A DNA stretch of 64,000 bases from Verrucomicrobiota bacterium (GTDB lineage: Bacteria > Verrucomicrobiota > Verrucomicrobiia > Chthoniobacterales > UBA6821). How positions within the stretch are numbered: position 1 is the first letter of the stretch; each line of letters starts with the position of its first letter. Shown one piece after another: positions 6,928 to 15,379 of the stretch. A program made the translations under genes and the position numbers. The stretch is taken from assembly GCA_021413925.1 (NCBI GenBank), contig JAIOPL010000006.1:173116-237115 (forward strand), given 5' to 3'. The notes under the pieces were generated by a model. The model was not told the origin of the DNA. It did not search any database and saw only the letters and a program-made list of their open reading frames with translations.

Positions 6928-8403
6928 ATGGTTTTCAGTTCCCACATTTTTCTCTTCTACTTCCTGCCGCTTGCCCTGGGTGCGTATTACGCGCTCCACC
7001 GCGCGCAACAACGCTGGCAGAATGTCATCCTGATCCTCTTCGGTTACGCTTTCTACGGCTGGGCCGAGCCGCAGTTCATCCCGTTGATGTTCACGACGAC
7101 CCTGGTGGACTGGTTCGTGAGCCTGGCCATCGCCCACGACAACTGGAAGGTCTGGCAGGTCTGGCATCAACCGGTGGTCCGCCTGACGGAGGGAGGTCCG
7201 CGCAGCAAACTGCAAAAACGAGCGATCACCGTCTCCATGACGGCGAATCTCGTCGTTCTGGGCTTCTTCAAGTATTTCAACTTCGGCGTGGACAGCTACA
7301 ACGCCCTCGCCGCTTCGCTGGGCATGGAATCCTGGCAATGGGACACTTTCTTCCGGGTGGTCCTCCCGCTCGGCATCAGCTTCTACACGTTCCAGGCGAT
7401 GAGTTACACGATCGATGTGTATCGCGGCGAGGCGAAGGCGATGCGGAACTTTGTGGATTTTTCCTGCTTCGTTTCCATGTTCCCGCACCTTGTTGCGGGC
7501 CCGATCCTGAAGTTCTCCTATCTCGCCGATCAATTGGAAAGCCGCACCCTGACGACGGAAAAATTCGCCCGCGGGGCCGCCTTCTTCGCAATGGGGCTGA
7601 CCAAGAAGATCCTCCTGGCCAATCCCTGCGGCAAGATCGCGGACCTGAACTTCAATGCGGGATCCGTCGGCTTTCTGGATTCCTGGTATGGCGCGGTGGC
7701 CTACGCATTCCAGATCTATTTCGACTTCAGCGCGTATTCCGACATGGCGATCGGTCTGGGACTGATGTTCGGTTTCATCTTCGCGAAGAACTTCGACTCA
7801 CCCTACAAATCGGCATCGATCACGGAATTCTGGCGCCGCTGGCACATCTCGCTCTCCTCATGGCTGCGCGATTACCTTTACATCCCGCTCGGCGGAAACC
7901 GCAAAGGCGAAGTCAGGACCTACATCAACCTGTTTCTCGTCATGCTCCTGGGCGGCCTGTGGCACGGCGCTTCCTGGAACTTCGTGATCTGGGGCGGCAT
8001 TCACGGCTCGATGCTCGCCGTCGAGCGCGCGCACGGAAAGCACGGTTTCTTCACGCGGTTGCCCCGCCCGGTCCAGGTGGCGCTGACCTTCGTCATCGTC
8101 GTCTTCGCGTGGGTGTTTTTCCGCGCGCGGGATCTGCCGACCGCTCTCTCCTATTGCGGCAGCATGCTGGGACTCAAGACACCGCAGGCAAGCGAAGGCC
8201 TCATCGCCGGAGTCGTGTATCAACCCTACTATTTGCTCAGTTTCCTGCTCGCCGGCTTCATCGCCTGGTTCGGGGTCCAGACCTGGGATTGGACGAGGCA
8301 GATCACGCCCGCAAAGGCCGCGGTCATCGTGCTGCTCTTCTGGCTGGCGCTGGTCGTCATGGCCACGCAGTCGTACAATCCGTTCATCTACTTCATTTTC
8401 TAA
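6928..8403 (+). CDS. algI: MBOAT-family O-acetyltransferase (AlgI-like)
   Basis: This is a 491-aa polytopic membrane protein starting MVFSSHIFLFYFLPL, typical of AlgI and related MBOAT proteins. The signature FWRRWHISLSSWLRDYLYIP (301-320) and the catalytic histidine H346 in GGLWHGASWNFVIWGG are intact. It would carry acetyl from cytoplasmic acetyl-CoA across the membrane for transfer to an exopolysaccharide by the neighbouring SGNH proteins. The length equals that of the family. The gap from the previous gene is 41 bases and the next gene starts three bases after the stop, so all are likely one transcript. The symbol reflects family, not proof that alginate is the substrate. Confidence 0.92.
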   Translation: MVFSSHIFLFYFLPLALGAYYALHRAQQRWQNVILILFGYAFYGWAEPQFIPLMFTTTLVDWFVSLAIAHDNWKVWQVWHQPVVRLTEGGPRSKLQKRAITVSMTANLVVLGFFKYFNFGVDSYNALAASLGMESWQWDTFFRVVLPLGISFYTFQAMSYTIDVYRGEAKAMRNFVDFSCFVSMFPHLVAGPILKFSYLADQLESRTLTTEKFARGAAFFAMGLTKKILLANPCGKIADLNFNAGSVGFLDSWYGAVAYAFQIYFDFSAYSDMAIGLGLMFGFIFAKNFDSPYKSASITEFWRRWHISLSSWLRDYLYIPLGGNRKGEVRTYINLFLVMLLGGLWHGASWNFVIWGGIHGSMLAVERAHGKHGFFTRLPRPVQVALTFVIVVFAWVFFRARDLPTALSYCGSMLGLKTPQASEGLIAGVVYQPYYLLSFLLAGFIAWFGVQTWDWTRQITPAKAAVIVLLFWLALVVMATQSYNPFIYFIF

Positions 8404-8406
8404 TCC

Positions 8407-10128
8407 ATGTCCGACTCCCAGTACACCAGGATGACCCGCGAGGAGATCGCGGAGGAACAGGTTGGCAAAACGTCGATCAGCCGAACGATGGCGTATGCGT
8501 TGCTCGGCGCTTTTTTGGCGACGATCCTCTCGGTGCCGGTCACCCAGCATTGGATCGAGGTCCGCACCGGTTTTGCGGAGAAAGGCCATTGGGTGTGGCC
8601 GAAGGCCTATGACGCGCTTCGCATTCCCGGCAATGCGGTGAAGGCCTTCGATGATCCGGCACACCATGGATTCTGGGACAGATTCCAAGCGGCGAATTCC
8701 AGTTTCATGCGGGGCGTGAAGGCTTACGAAAAAGCGCTGGAGGAAGACTCCTTCGTCGCCCGCGCATCGCTCCCCCCCACCCAGGCGATGACGGCGGAGT
8801 TCCTCGGTCTGGGAAACGAGCAGGTCTACCTCGGACGCGACGGCTGGCTCTTCTATCAACCCGAGGTGGGCTATCTCACGGGCGAGGGTTTCCTCAACAC
8901 CAATGTGCTCCGGAGCCGCAGCCGCACCGGTCACGCGGGAGAGGCATTGGTGCAGCCGAACCCGGTGAAGGCCATCGTGGATTTCAACGCCCAGCTGCGC
9001 GACCAGGGCATCCACCTCATCATGATGCCCGCGCCGGTGAAGCCAATGATCGAACCCGAGCGGTTGTCAAAGCGCTATCACGAACCCTTGCCGATTCCGC
9101 TGCAGAATGCCTCCTACGGGGAGTTCCTCAGGCAGCTCAAGGCCGCTGGCGTGGATATGCTGGATGTCTCTCCCGCCCTCGCGCAGGCCAAACTGGCGTC
9201 GGGTGAACCCCAATTCCTGACAACCGACACGCATTGGACCCCCGGGGCCATGGACATGGCGGCGGGCTTGTTGGCCGAACATGCCCGGGGGCTCGGTCTT
9301 CTGGACGGTCCCGGGCTGACACTGACGCGATCCAACCAGCCTGTGAGCAACACGGGGGACATCGCCGCCATGCTGAAGCTGCCCGCCGACTCGCATCTCT
9401 ACCCCAAGCAGTCGGTGATCGTGCAACCCGTTTGGAACGGCAATGCGCCGTTCCAACCCGATCCCGCCGCCCAGATCCTCGTGCTGGGCGACAGCTTCTC
9501 GAACATCTACTCGTTGGAAGCCATGGGCTGGGGCGCTTCCGCGGGTTTCGTCGAGCAACTGGCCCATCACCTGGGCCGACCGGTGGATGCGATTCTTAGA
9601 AACGATGCGGCCGCTTTCGCGACTAGGGAATTGCTGGCAAAGGAACTTGCGCAAGGGAAGGACAGGCTGGCCGGCAAAAAGATCGTGGTTTGGGAATTCG
9701 CCATGCGCGAACTCGGGGTCGGGAACTGGAAAATGATTCCCTTGAAGCTCGGCGGGAAACGCGAGACCGGCATGTATATTCCTGCTGCCGGCAAGACAGT
9801 CGAAGTCCGCGGCGTTGTGCGTGCGGCGTCCACCGCCCCACGGCCGGGATCCGTGCCCTACAAGGACCATATCGTCATGCTCCATCTGGCGAACCTCGAA
9901 TCGCCGGATGACCCGGCAGCCGCCGGCAGGGAAGCCGTCGTCTTTGTCTGGAGCATGCAGGACAACAATCCCACACCCGCCGCGCGCCTGCGCTCAGGCG
10001 ACACGGTGAAACTGAGTCTGCGTCGGTGGGCCGACGTGACGGCGAAATACGAGGCGATCAACCGCAGCGAACTCGAGGACGAAACACTCCTGCTCGCCGA
10101 ACCGAACTGGGGCGAGCCTCTCAAGTAA
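8407..10128 (+). CDS. AlgJ-like SGNH O-acetyltransferase, membrane anchored
   Basis: The 573-aa product has a single N-terminal transmembrane segment (about 28-46) and no cleavage site, so it should be an inner-membrane anchored periplasmic enzyme. The SGNH motifs are D274-T-H276-W in FLTTDTHWTPG and S363 in LVLGDSFSNIYS, both as in AlgJ. A preceding region reads VYLGRDGWLFY, also typical of AlgJ/AlgX. Residues 463-573 resemble the last 117 residues of the first gene of the operon (shared pattern Y-K-D, then L-x-x-G-x-x-L/V-K-L-S-L-x-x-W). It starts three bases after the MBOAT stop. It probably acts with that protein in O-acetylating an exopolysaccharide. Confidence 0.85.
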   Translation: MSDSQYTRMTREEIAEEQVGKTSISRTMAYALLGAFLATILSVPVTQHWIEVRTGFAEKGHWVWPKAYDALRIPGNAVKAFDDPAHHGFWDRFQAANSSFMRGVKAYEKALEEDSFVARASLPPTQAMTAEFLGLGNEQVYLGRDGWLFYQPEVGYLTGEGFLNTNVLRSRSRTGHAGEALVQPNPVKAIVDFNAQLRDQGIHLIMMPAPVKPMIEPERLSKRYHEPLPIPLQNASYGEFLRQLKAAGVDMLDVSPALAQAKLASGEPQFLTTDTHWTPGAMDMAAGLLAEHARGLGLLDGPGLTLTRSNQPVSNTGDIAAMLKLPADSHLYPKQSVIVQPVWNGNAPFQPDPAAQILVLGDSFSNIYSLEAMGWGASAGFVEQLAHHLGRPVDAILRNDAAAFATRELLAKELAQGKDRLAGKKIVVWEFAMRELGVGNWKMIPLKLGGKRETGMYIPAAGKTVEVRGVVRAASTAPRPGSVPYKDHIVMLHLANLESPDDPAAAGREAVVFVWSMQDNNPTPAARLRSGDTVKLSLRRWADVTAKYEAINRSELEDETLLLAEPNWGEPLK

Positions 10129-10147
10129 ACCTTACCATTCCATCCTT

Positions 10148-11155
10148 ATGTTCAAAAAAACCACCCTGCTAGCAGGTCTCGCCTCCCTCGCCGCTCTCGG
10201 AGCCGTGCAACCTGTCTCCGCCACCACCGCAACAGCCTTTCAGGAAACCTGCGCCAAGCAGGCGGCCTCGGGGGACACCCAGTCCATCGCCACCGACAAG
10301 GGCTGGAACTTCCTGAGAGCGGAACTACGGCATCTCGGGGTCGGCACGTTCTGGGGAGAAGCGGCGGCCAAAGTTTCCAAGGCCTCGTCGCCCGACAAGG
10401 CGGACCCCCTTCCGGCGATCGTGGACTTCAACGACCAGTTGAAGGCCGCCGGCGTGGAGCTCATCCTCCTTCCGGTGCCCTGCAAGGCGGTGATCTACGC
10501 CGATCAGGTTGATCCCGCCGCCAAGGATCGCCTCGATGACGCTCATCGTGCGTTTTATGCCCTGCTGCGTGAAAAGGGCGTGAAGGTGGTTGATTTGACC
10601 GACCTTTTTCTCGGGAAAAAAACAGAGGGACCGCTTCTCTACTGCAAGACCGACACACACTGGTCCCCCTACGCCTGCGAACTCGCCGCAAAAGCCGTCA
10701 AAGAACAAATCGGCTCACCGGCATGGCTCAAATCAGATGCCTCCGCGTTTTCCAGCCGTCAGGAAGCCCGCGTGATTACCGGGGACCAAACCGACGGGAA
10801 AGGCTCGGAGGAACTGAAGGCGCGCGTGGTCTCGGCGCCTGCCGGAAAGTCAACGATCGACAAATCCAGTCCGGTCCTTCTCCTGGGGGACAGTCACACC
10901 ATGGTTTTCAATGCCGGCAACGATCTGCACGGCACCGGGGCAGGACTGGCCGACCAACTGGCACTGGACCTTGGGATTCCCGTTGATGTGATCGGAGTGA
11001 GGGGCTCGGGAGCCACCCCCGCACGCATCAACCTTCTGCGCCACATCAAATCCGAGCCGGGCTATCTCTCCGGCAAAAAGGTCGTGATCTGGTGCTTTGC
11101 CGCCCGGGAGTTCACGGAAAGCACGGGCTGGTCCGTTCTGAAACTCGCCCAGTAA
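10148..11155 (+). CDS. AlgX/AlgJ-like SGNH protein, secreted
   Basis: The 335-aa product has a signal peptide ending near LGAVQPVSATTA. SGNH motifs are D169-T-H171-W in CKTDTHWSPYA and S249 in LLLGDSHTMVF. It is the shortest of the three SGNH proteins here and lacks the added C-terminal module, so it is closest in size to the catalytic core of AlgJ. Being cleaved, it would be a free periplasmic protein, in contrast to the anchored one encoded upstream, and could act as the terminal acetyl donor to the polysaccharide. Last gene of the operon; a 160-bp inverted-repeat element follows it and may terminate transcription. Confidence 0.82.
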   Translation: MFKKTTLLAGLASLAALGAVQPVSATTATAFQETCAKQAASGDTQSIATDKGWNFLRAELRHLGVGTFWGEAAAKVSKASSPDKADPLPAIVDFNDQLKAAGVELILLPVPCKAVIYADQVDPAAKDRLDDAHRAFYALLREKGVKVVDLTDLFLGKKTEGPLLYCKTDTHWSPYACELAAKAVKEQIGSPAWLKSDASAFSSRQEARVITGDQTDGKGSEELKARVVSAPAGKSTIDKSSPVLLLGDSHTMVFNAGNDLHGTGAGLADQLALDLGIPVDVIGVRGSGATPARINLLRHIKSEPGYLSGKKVVIWCFAAREFTESTGWSVLKLAQ

Positions 11156-11171
11156 GGCGGCCTCTGTTTTT

Positions 11172-11331
11172 ATACCATTTCCATGATTAGTCTGGTGGAA
11201 TTAGCGAAGGGATTTTGGTGATGGGCTAGGCGGAAGACCGAGGGCTATCTGAAGATAACCCGAGGGATGACAACAACGCCCATCGCCGAAAGAACCAGCT
11301 GATTTCACCGGAATAAGAGTGGAGATGGTAT
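11172..11331. repeat. 160-bp imperfect palindromic element between convergent genes
   Basis: The ends are ATACCAT (11172-11178) and ATGGTAT (11325-11331), and similarity between arms continues inward (CCATTTCCA against TGGAGATGG, GGTGATGGGC against GCCCATCGCC). It fills most of the 210-bp gap between the acetylation operon (+) and the esterase-like gene (-), so it could fold into a long hairpin and terminate both. It may also be a MITE-like element; no target duplication was identified. Confidence 0.6.
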
Positions 11332-11365
11332 TACTCAGTCGGGCGACGCAAAGCAGCGGCGCGCT

Positions 11366-12067
11366 TTACCTTGTTCGCTTGGCTACGCACTCAGCATCCA
11401 TTCCCTCATGCGGGGTTTTTCCCATGGCATGCGTGGCATCCAGGCGATCCAAGAGGCACCGCCGGTGTTTTCGTCTGCGGCTGCCGCCAATGAAATAGAC
11501 GATCCTTTTGCGCTGGATGGCCAGCTTGTGATGGCTGGCAATATGCCATCCGCCATCCAGAAGAAAGAAGCCTGCAAAGTGTTTCAGCACGAATGAGTCG
11601 ACGCAGGAAAGGAGCAGGGCCGTCGTGTGAGCCCCGTTGGAAAAACCTCCCATCAGACTTCGCTGCGGATCGAGATTGGGGACCGCTTTGAAGAGAGCTT
11701 TGAGCATTGTTTGATAACAGCGAGCGATCAGGGGATAGTCGTCGTATGCACTGATCAACAAGCCGTTGAATATCTCGGAAGAATCCAGACCCTTTTTGAA
11801 GAGCGGCATGGTCACTGCAATAAAATCCTGATCCTCCGTTAGCCGACGGACATAACTGATTTCGCTCTCGGTGACCTCGCCGCCCTCACCTCCCGTCAAA
11901 TAGACCAGCAGAGGAAATCGAGCGTCCGGAGTGTAGTTTCGGGGCAATGACGCAAGAAGTCGCGGCTGGATTTCTTTGCCGCGGAACACGCCGCACAGCG
12001 TATTGGGAAGCTCCGGGAATCGAAGATCCAAAAGCTGGCCGGGCCGGAGTGATCTTCCACGCTTCAT
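11366..12067 (-). CDS. Alpha/beta-hydrolase (esterase-like), possible 3' frameshift
   Basis: I start at ATG 12067 (MKRGRSLRPGQLLDLRFP), giving 233 aa; the frame extends to a TTG at 12106. The nucleophile elbow is visible as G-F-S143-N-G in LMGGFSNGAHTTALLL, and an oxyanion-region motif LLVYLTGGEGG lies at 53-63. This fits small poly-specific serine esterases often encoded beside glycosidases. After YFIGGS (about residue 196) the sequence becomes a run of basic residues unlike the family, while a neighbouring frame continues AADENTGGASW and ends at a stop near 11383. A one-base indel near 11485 is therefore possible and would have removed the normal C-terminus, where the catalytic histidine is expected. 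It lies downstream of the GH2 gene on the same strand. Confidence 0.6.
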   Translation of the reverse strand: MKRGRSLRPGQLLDLRFPELPNTLCGVFRGKEIQPRLLASLPRNYTPDARFPLLVYLTGGEGGEVTESEISYVRRLTEDQDFIAVTMPLFKKGLDSSEIFNGLLISAYDDYPLIARCYQTMLKALFKAVPNLDPQRSLMGGFSNGAHTTALLLSCVDSFVLKHFAGFFLLDGGWHIASHHKLAIQRKRIVYFIGGSRRRKHRRCLLDRLDATHAMGKTPHEGMDAECVAKRTR

Positions 12068-12127
12068 AATTCCTATAATTCCTTGCGTCGTCTTATCTTT
12101 TTCCAAACAAAAAGTTTATCCTGTCAG

Positions 12128-12155
12128 AATCCCCTCCGTCGTAAAATCGGGGATT
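12128..12155 (-). terminator. Hairpin after the beta-mannosidase gene
   Basis: AATCCCC (12128-12134) pairs with GGGGATT (12149-12155), two bases past the stop codon of the GH2 gene. No strong U tract follows, so it may act as an attenuating or stabilising hairpin rather than a full terminator. Confidence 0.4.
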
Positions 12156-12157
12156 TC

Positions 12158-14644
12158 TCAAGGGTTGCCCCAGCGGAGAATCTTCGGTTCCCCGAGGCTC
12201 TCCGGCCAAGGCAGAACGGTGGGGATGCCGGGATAGACATCAAAAAAGTTATCAGGCAACGGCCGGTCGCCATCCAGGTCGAGGCAAATCCGCCATGCGA
12301 AGCTGTTGCTGGTGAAAGTGGCAAAGCCGTTGGCGACTTCTACGCCGACATTAGCCTGCGGCCATTCCATTTCCCGGAAGAAGGGTAGAACCAAGGCGTC
12401 GCGCGCCACCTCCGACCCCTTGTGCACCAACCGCGCGAAGGCGACATGCTTGGTAATCCCGAGAGTGTCCCATTCGGTGGCAGAAAACTCCGCAAGGACC
12501 GTGCTGGCGTTGCCCGGGAGCTTCACAGGGATGGTGCGCTCGAAGGGATAGGTTCCCTTCAACTCAAGCAGGCCAAAGTGCAGTTCCGCCTCGATTTCGG
12601 GTCCATCGTTCACGCCGAAGATGCGAACCGTGTCGTTCTCCCGAACGACCACCACCGACTCCCGCTGGAAGGCGCGGCGAACGGGCCAGAAAGCCGGTGT
12701 CCGGTTGGCAAGGGCATCGATGATCGTCCAGCTTCGCGAGCAGGGCCAGATATCATTAAGCATCCAGAAGACGGCCGCAGAGCTGTCGAACATCCGGCGG
12801 CGGAAATTTTTGATATACTCGGCCAGTCCGGAGCCCTGAACCACCCCCGCCCAATACACATAATCCTCGATTGTCAGATCCTCGACTTTCTTGCCGAGCC
12901 ATTGCTCGAGCATGAGGTCTGGTGAGTAGGCCGGGATGTTGTCCCAGGCGGTGAGGCTGTTGTCGTGAAGTTCCCAGGCGAATGAACCGGGTTTTTCCTC
13001 CCCGCCTGCCAGCGCCGCACGCACGGCTGGCAAACTGTTTGGCCCCAAAATACCGCCTTCGTTCGGGAACCGGCATGGCATCTCGCGATACTTGCGAAAA
13101 TCATTGTCGCCAAAACCGACCTGCCAAGGATGTTGATCCCCCCAGAGGTTGTGGTTTGCCGTTTCACCATCCGGCGAAAAGGGCGAACTCGGCTGGTAGT
13201 AGCGGCCGGGATCCTCCGCGCGAAGAATTCGCGGCAAGACCAGGTGGTAAAGCGCATAGTCGGGGTAGGCGACGCCTTTTTCATATTCCCACTCCCATGA
13301 ACCCCATTCGATCTCGTTGTTTCCGCACCAGATGATGAGGCTCGGATGGTGGGCCAAACGACGCACTTGGTGCGTGGCCTCGACGCAGACATCGGCGAGG
13401 AAATGCTCATCGGTGGCGGGGTATTTGAAGCAGGCGAAAATAAAATCCTGCCAGACCAGAATGCCGCGCTCGTCGCACAGGTCGTAAAAATCCGCGCCTT
13501 CATAGACGCCGCCGCCCCAGACCCGCAGGAAATTGCAGTTGGCCTCAAGCGCAAGATCTATGAGCACTTCATGGCGACTGCGATTGATCCGGCTCAAGAT
13601 GAGATCCACGGGAACATAGTTCCCCCCCTTGCAAAATATCGGCTTTCCATTCACCTCAACGGTGAAGAAACGCCCCTCGACGGGATGCGGAAGCTGATTG
13701 ATCCGCACCTCGCGAAAACCTACCCGGCGGGTATCGCCGCCAAATTGGCCCGAGGCGTTGTGGAGTTCCACCCGCACCGTGTAGCGCGTCTGGGAACCAT
13801 GCCCCACCGGCCACCACAACCCGGGATTTTCCATCGAGAGGCTGGCCTCCAGGGTGTTCATTCCCGGAGCGAGCGTCACTTGACGGCGTTCGGTCTGTCC
13901 CGTTTCATCGATGCGAAGGAGGATCTCGGCGGAGAGTTCGGCTTGGCCGAGATTTTCGGCAAAGAGACGGGCCTTCACCTGACCGCGTTTGGTCTCCAAG
14001 GAAAGGTCGGTGGTGACGCTCAGGTTTTCCCACCGGACACCGGAAGCGATCTCCAGGCGCACATCGCCAGGGATGCCGACATTCATGAGCCGCGGCGACC
14101 AGTCCCAACCCTGCTGGCTTTGGGTCTTGCGCAACCAAGGCGTCTTTGCGAGGCGATGGTTCAGGCGCAATCCGTAGCCATCGGCGGCGCGGTCCATCGT
14201 ATGAAAGAGCCCCGCCTCCACCTGCACCACGATCTCATTGGTTCCGGCACGGAGTGCATCGGTGGCCTCCACTCTCAGCGGATGAAAGGCATTGGCATGC
14301 GAGCCGAGGGATTTCCCGTTGAGGTAGACCGAGGCCGCCAGATCCAGCGACTCAAAAAACACCCAGGCCCGCTCACCGGCCGCCAGCTCGGGAGCCTCAA
14401 AAGTCCTGCGATAATACCAGATAGTTTCCTCCACCCAGCGGCATGCCAGCACATTGGTGCCGAGGTTCGGCTCGGGAATGACTCCGGCCGCAATCAGCGA
14501 TTCATGCACGCTGCCGGGGACATTCGCGGGCCAGGCGCGGTTCCACTTGACGTCTCCCGCAAGCACACGGGCGATTCGCTCGCCCCGCTCACCATCGTTC
14601 CATCGGATCTGCCACTCACCATTCAGGGAAATTATCTTGTTCAT
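12158..14644 (-). CDS. GH2 beta-mannosidase
   Basis: The 828-aa product is a complete GH2 enzyme: N-terminal jelly-roll sugar-binding domain (about 1-190, starting LNGEWQIRWND), immunoglobulin-like domain (about 200-310), TIM barrel (about 320-620) and C-terminal sandwich domains. The mannosidase-type motifs are clear: acid/base E444 in WCGNNEIEWGSW and nucleophile E529 in RFPNEGGILGPNSLPAV, with FLRVWGGGVYEGADFYDLCD before them. It should release terminal beta-mannose from oligosaccharides. No signal peptide is visible, so it likely acts in the cytoplasm on imported oligosaccharides. The esterase-like gene follows 90 bases downstream on the same strand. Confidence 0.92.
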   Translation of the reverse strand: MNKIISLNGEWQIRWNDGERGERIARVLAGDVKWNRAWPANVPGSVHESLIAAGVIPEPNLGTNVLACRWVEETIWYYRRTFEAPELAAGERAWVFFESLDLAASVYLNGKSLGSHANAFHPLRVEATDALRAGTNEIVVQVEAGLFHTMDRAADGYGLRLNHRLAKTPWLRKTQSQQGWDWSPRLMNVGIPGDVRLEIASGVRWENLSVTTDLSLETKRGQVKARLFAENLGQAELSAEILLRIDETGQTERRQVTLAPGMNTLEASLSMENPGLWWPVGHGSQTRYTVRVELHNASGQFGGDTRRVGFREVRINQLPHPVEGRFFTVEVNGKPIFCKGGNYVPVDLILSRINRSRHEVLIDLALEANCNFLRVWGGGVYEGADFYDLCDERGILVWQDFIFACFKYPATDEHFLADVCVEATHQVRRLAHHPSLIIWCGNNEIEWGSWEWEYEKGVAYPDYALYHLVLPRILRAEDPGRYYQPSSPFSPDGETANHNLWGDQHPWQVGFGDNDFRKYREMPCRFPNEGGILGPNSLPAVRAALAGGEEKPGSFAWELHDNSLTAWDNIPAYSPDLMLEQWLGKKVEDLTIEDYVYWAGVVQGSGLAEYIKNFRRRMFDSSAAVFWMLNDIWPCSRSWTIIDALANRTPAFWPVRRAFQRESVVVVRENDTVRIFGVNDGPEIEAELHFGLLELKGTYPFERTIPVKLPGNASTVLAEFSATEWDTLGITKHVAFARLVHKGSEVARDALVLPFFREMEWPQANVGVEVANGFATFTSNSFAWRICLDLDGDRPLPDNFFDVYPGIPTVLPWPESLGEPKILRWGNP

Positions 14645-14757
14645 TTATTTAAAAGCGGTCGGTCGGAGGCGTTGAGAAACGGTAATCCTCTTCCACTTGC
14701 GCGGAATCATTCAACCGTAATTTGCATTGGGAATTCCTGAGATCATGGGAGGCGGCG

Positions 14758-15153
14758 TTAAGGAAACGCTGATTTAATCGCATAGAGGCCGTTGCGGGAA
14801 GCCGTAGCGGATGCGAAGCAACGACCGGGCAAGCCATGGGCCGCGGGCAAGGCGGCTTGGCACGAGCATCCCCGCAGCGGGCTGTAATTGCCAAGCCAAC
14901 ACAGCCCCCGGCCTGTTATCTTCGCAACCCGCAGGGCTGAAACCATTTGTCGATTTTTGCCGCGTTGCTCGCTCGGGCGAGACCGCTGCGGGTATTGACT
15001 CGCTCGCTCCCGCTCGGCTCGCCCTGACGGGTTTGCCTCCGGCAAATCTACCCAAGCAGCTCCCGCAGCTACGTGTTGCCCAGCGCTCGCGCCTTCAAAA
15101 ATCAGCAAATGCTTTTCAGCGGCCTGCATGGGATTAAATCAGCGCTTCCTTAA
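14758..15153. mobile_element. MITE-like element, 396 bp, TTAA ends, 33-bp terminal inverted repeats
   Basis: The left end TTAAGGAAACGCTGATTTAA (14758 onward) matches the reverse complement of the right end over 33 bases with four mismatches (right end finishes at 15153). Both ends begin with TTAA, which may be the target duplication. No transposase is encoded inside; small open frames in the interior have no recognisable domain. A related terminal sequence folded back on itself is found at 29381-29418. The rest of the 735-bp gap 14645-15379 contains no gene I can support; 15168-15189 repeats a sequence at 29190-29212. Confidence 0.75.
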
Positions 15154-15167
15154 AGAGTTAAAAGGGC

Positions 15168-15189
15168 TCCTCGCTGTTTGGAGTGGGTG
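15168..15189. repeat. 22-bp dispersed repeat, copy A
   Basis: TCCTCGCTGTTTGGAGTGGG differs by two bases from the sequence at 29190-29212. In both places it is close to the MITE-type terminal sequence. Confidence 0.5.
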
Positions 15190-15379
15190 TGGAGGTAAGG
15201 CCGAGATGCAGGGAAAAATCTGAAACTCAGGAATTGCTTGCCTGGCCGTTGTTTCAGGAAAGAGAGAGGAACATGGTGCTTCACCACAGAGGAGACGGAC
15301 GGATTGGGCTACTGGGCTGAAAATTGTCGAGCTGTTGCCCAGGCGCGGGCAAAGGCAGGGAGAGATCGAAAAGATTTCC

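Noticed and set aside
14811..15137. 108-codon plus frame and similar frames inside the MITE-like element
   Set aside because: Composition follows palindromic GC-rich DNA, frames exist on both strands and none shows a transposase or other domain.
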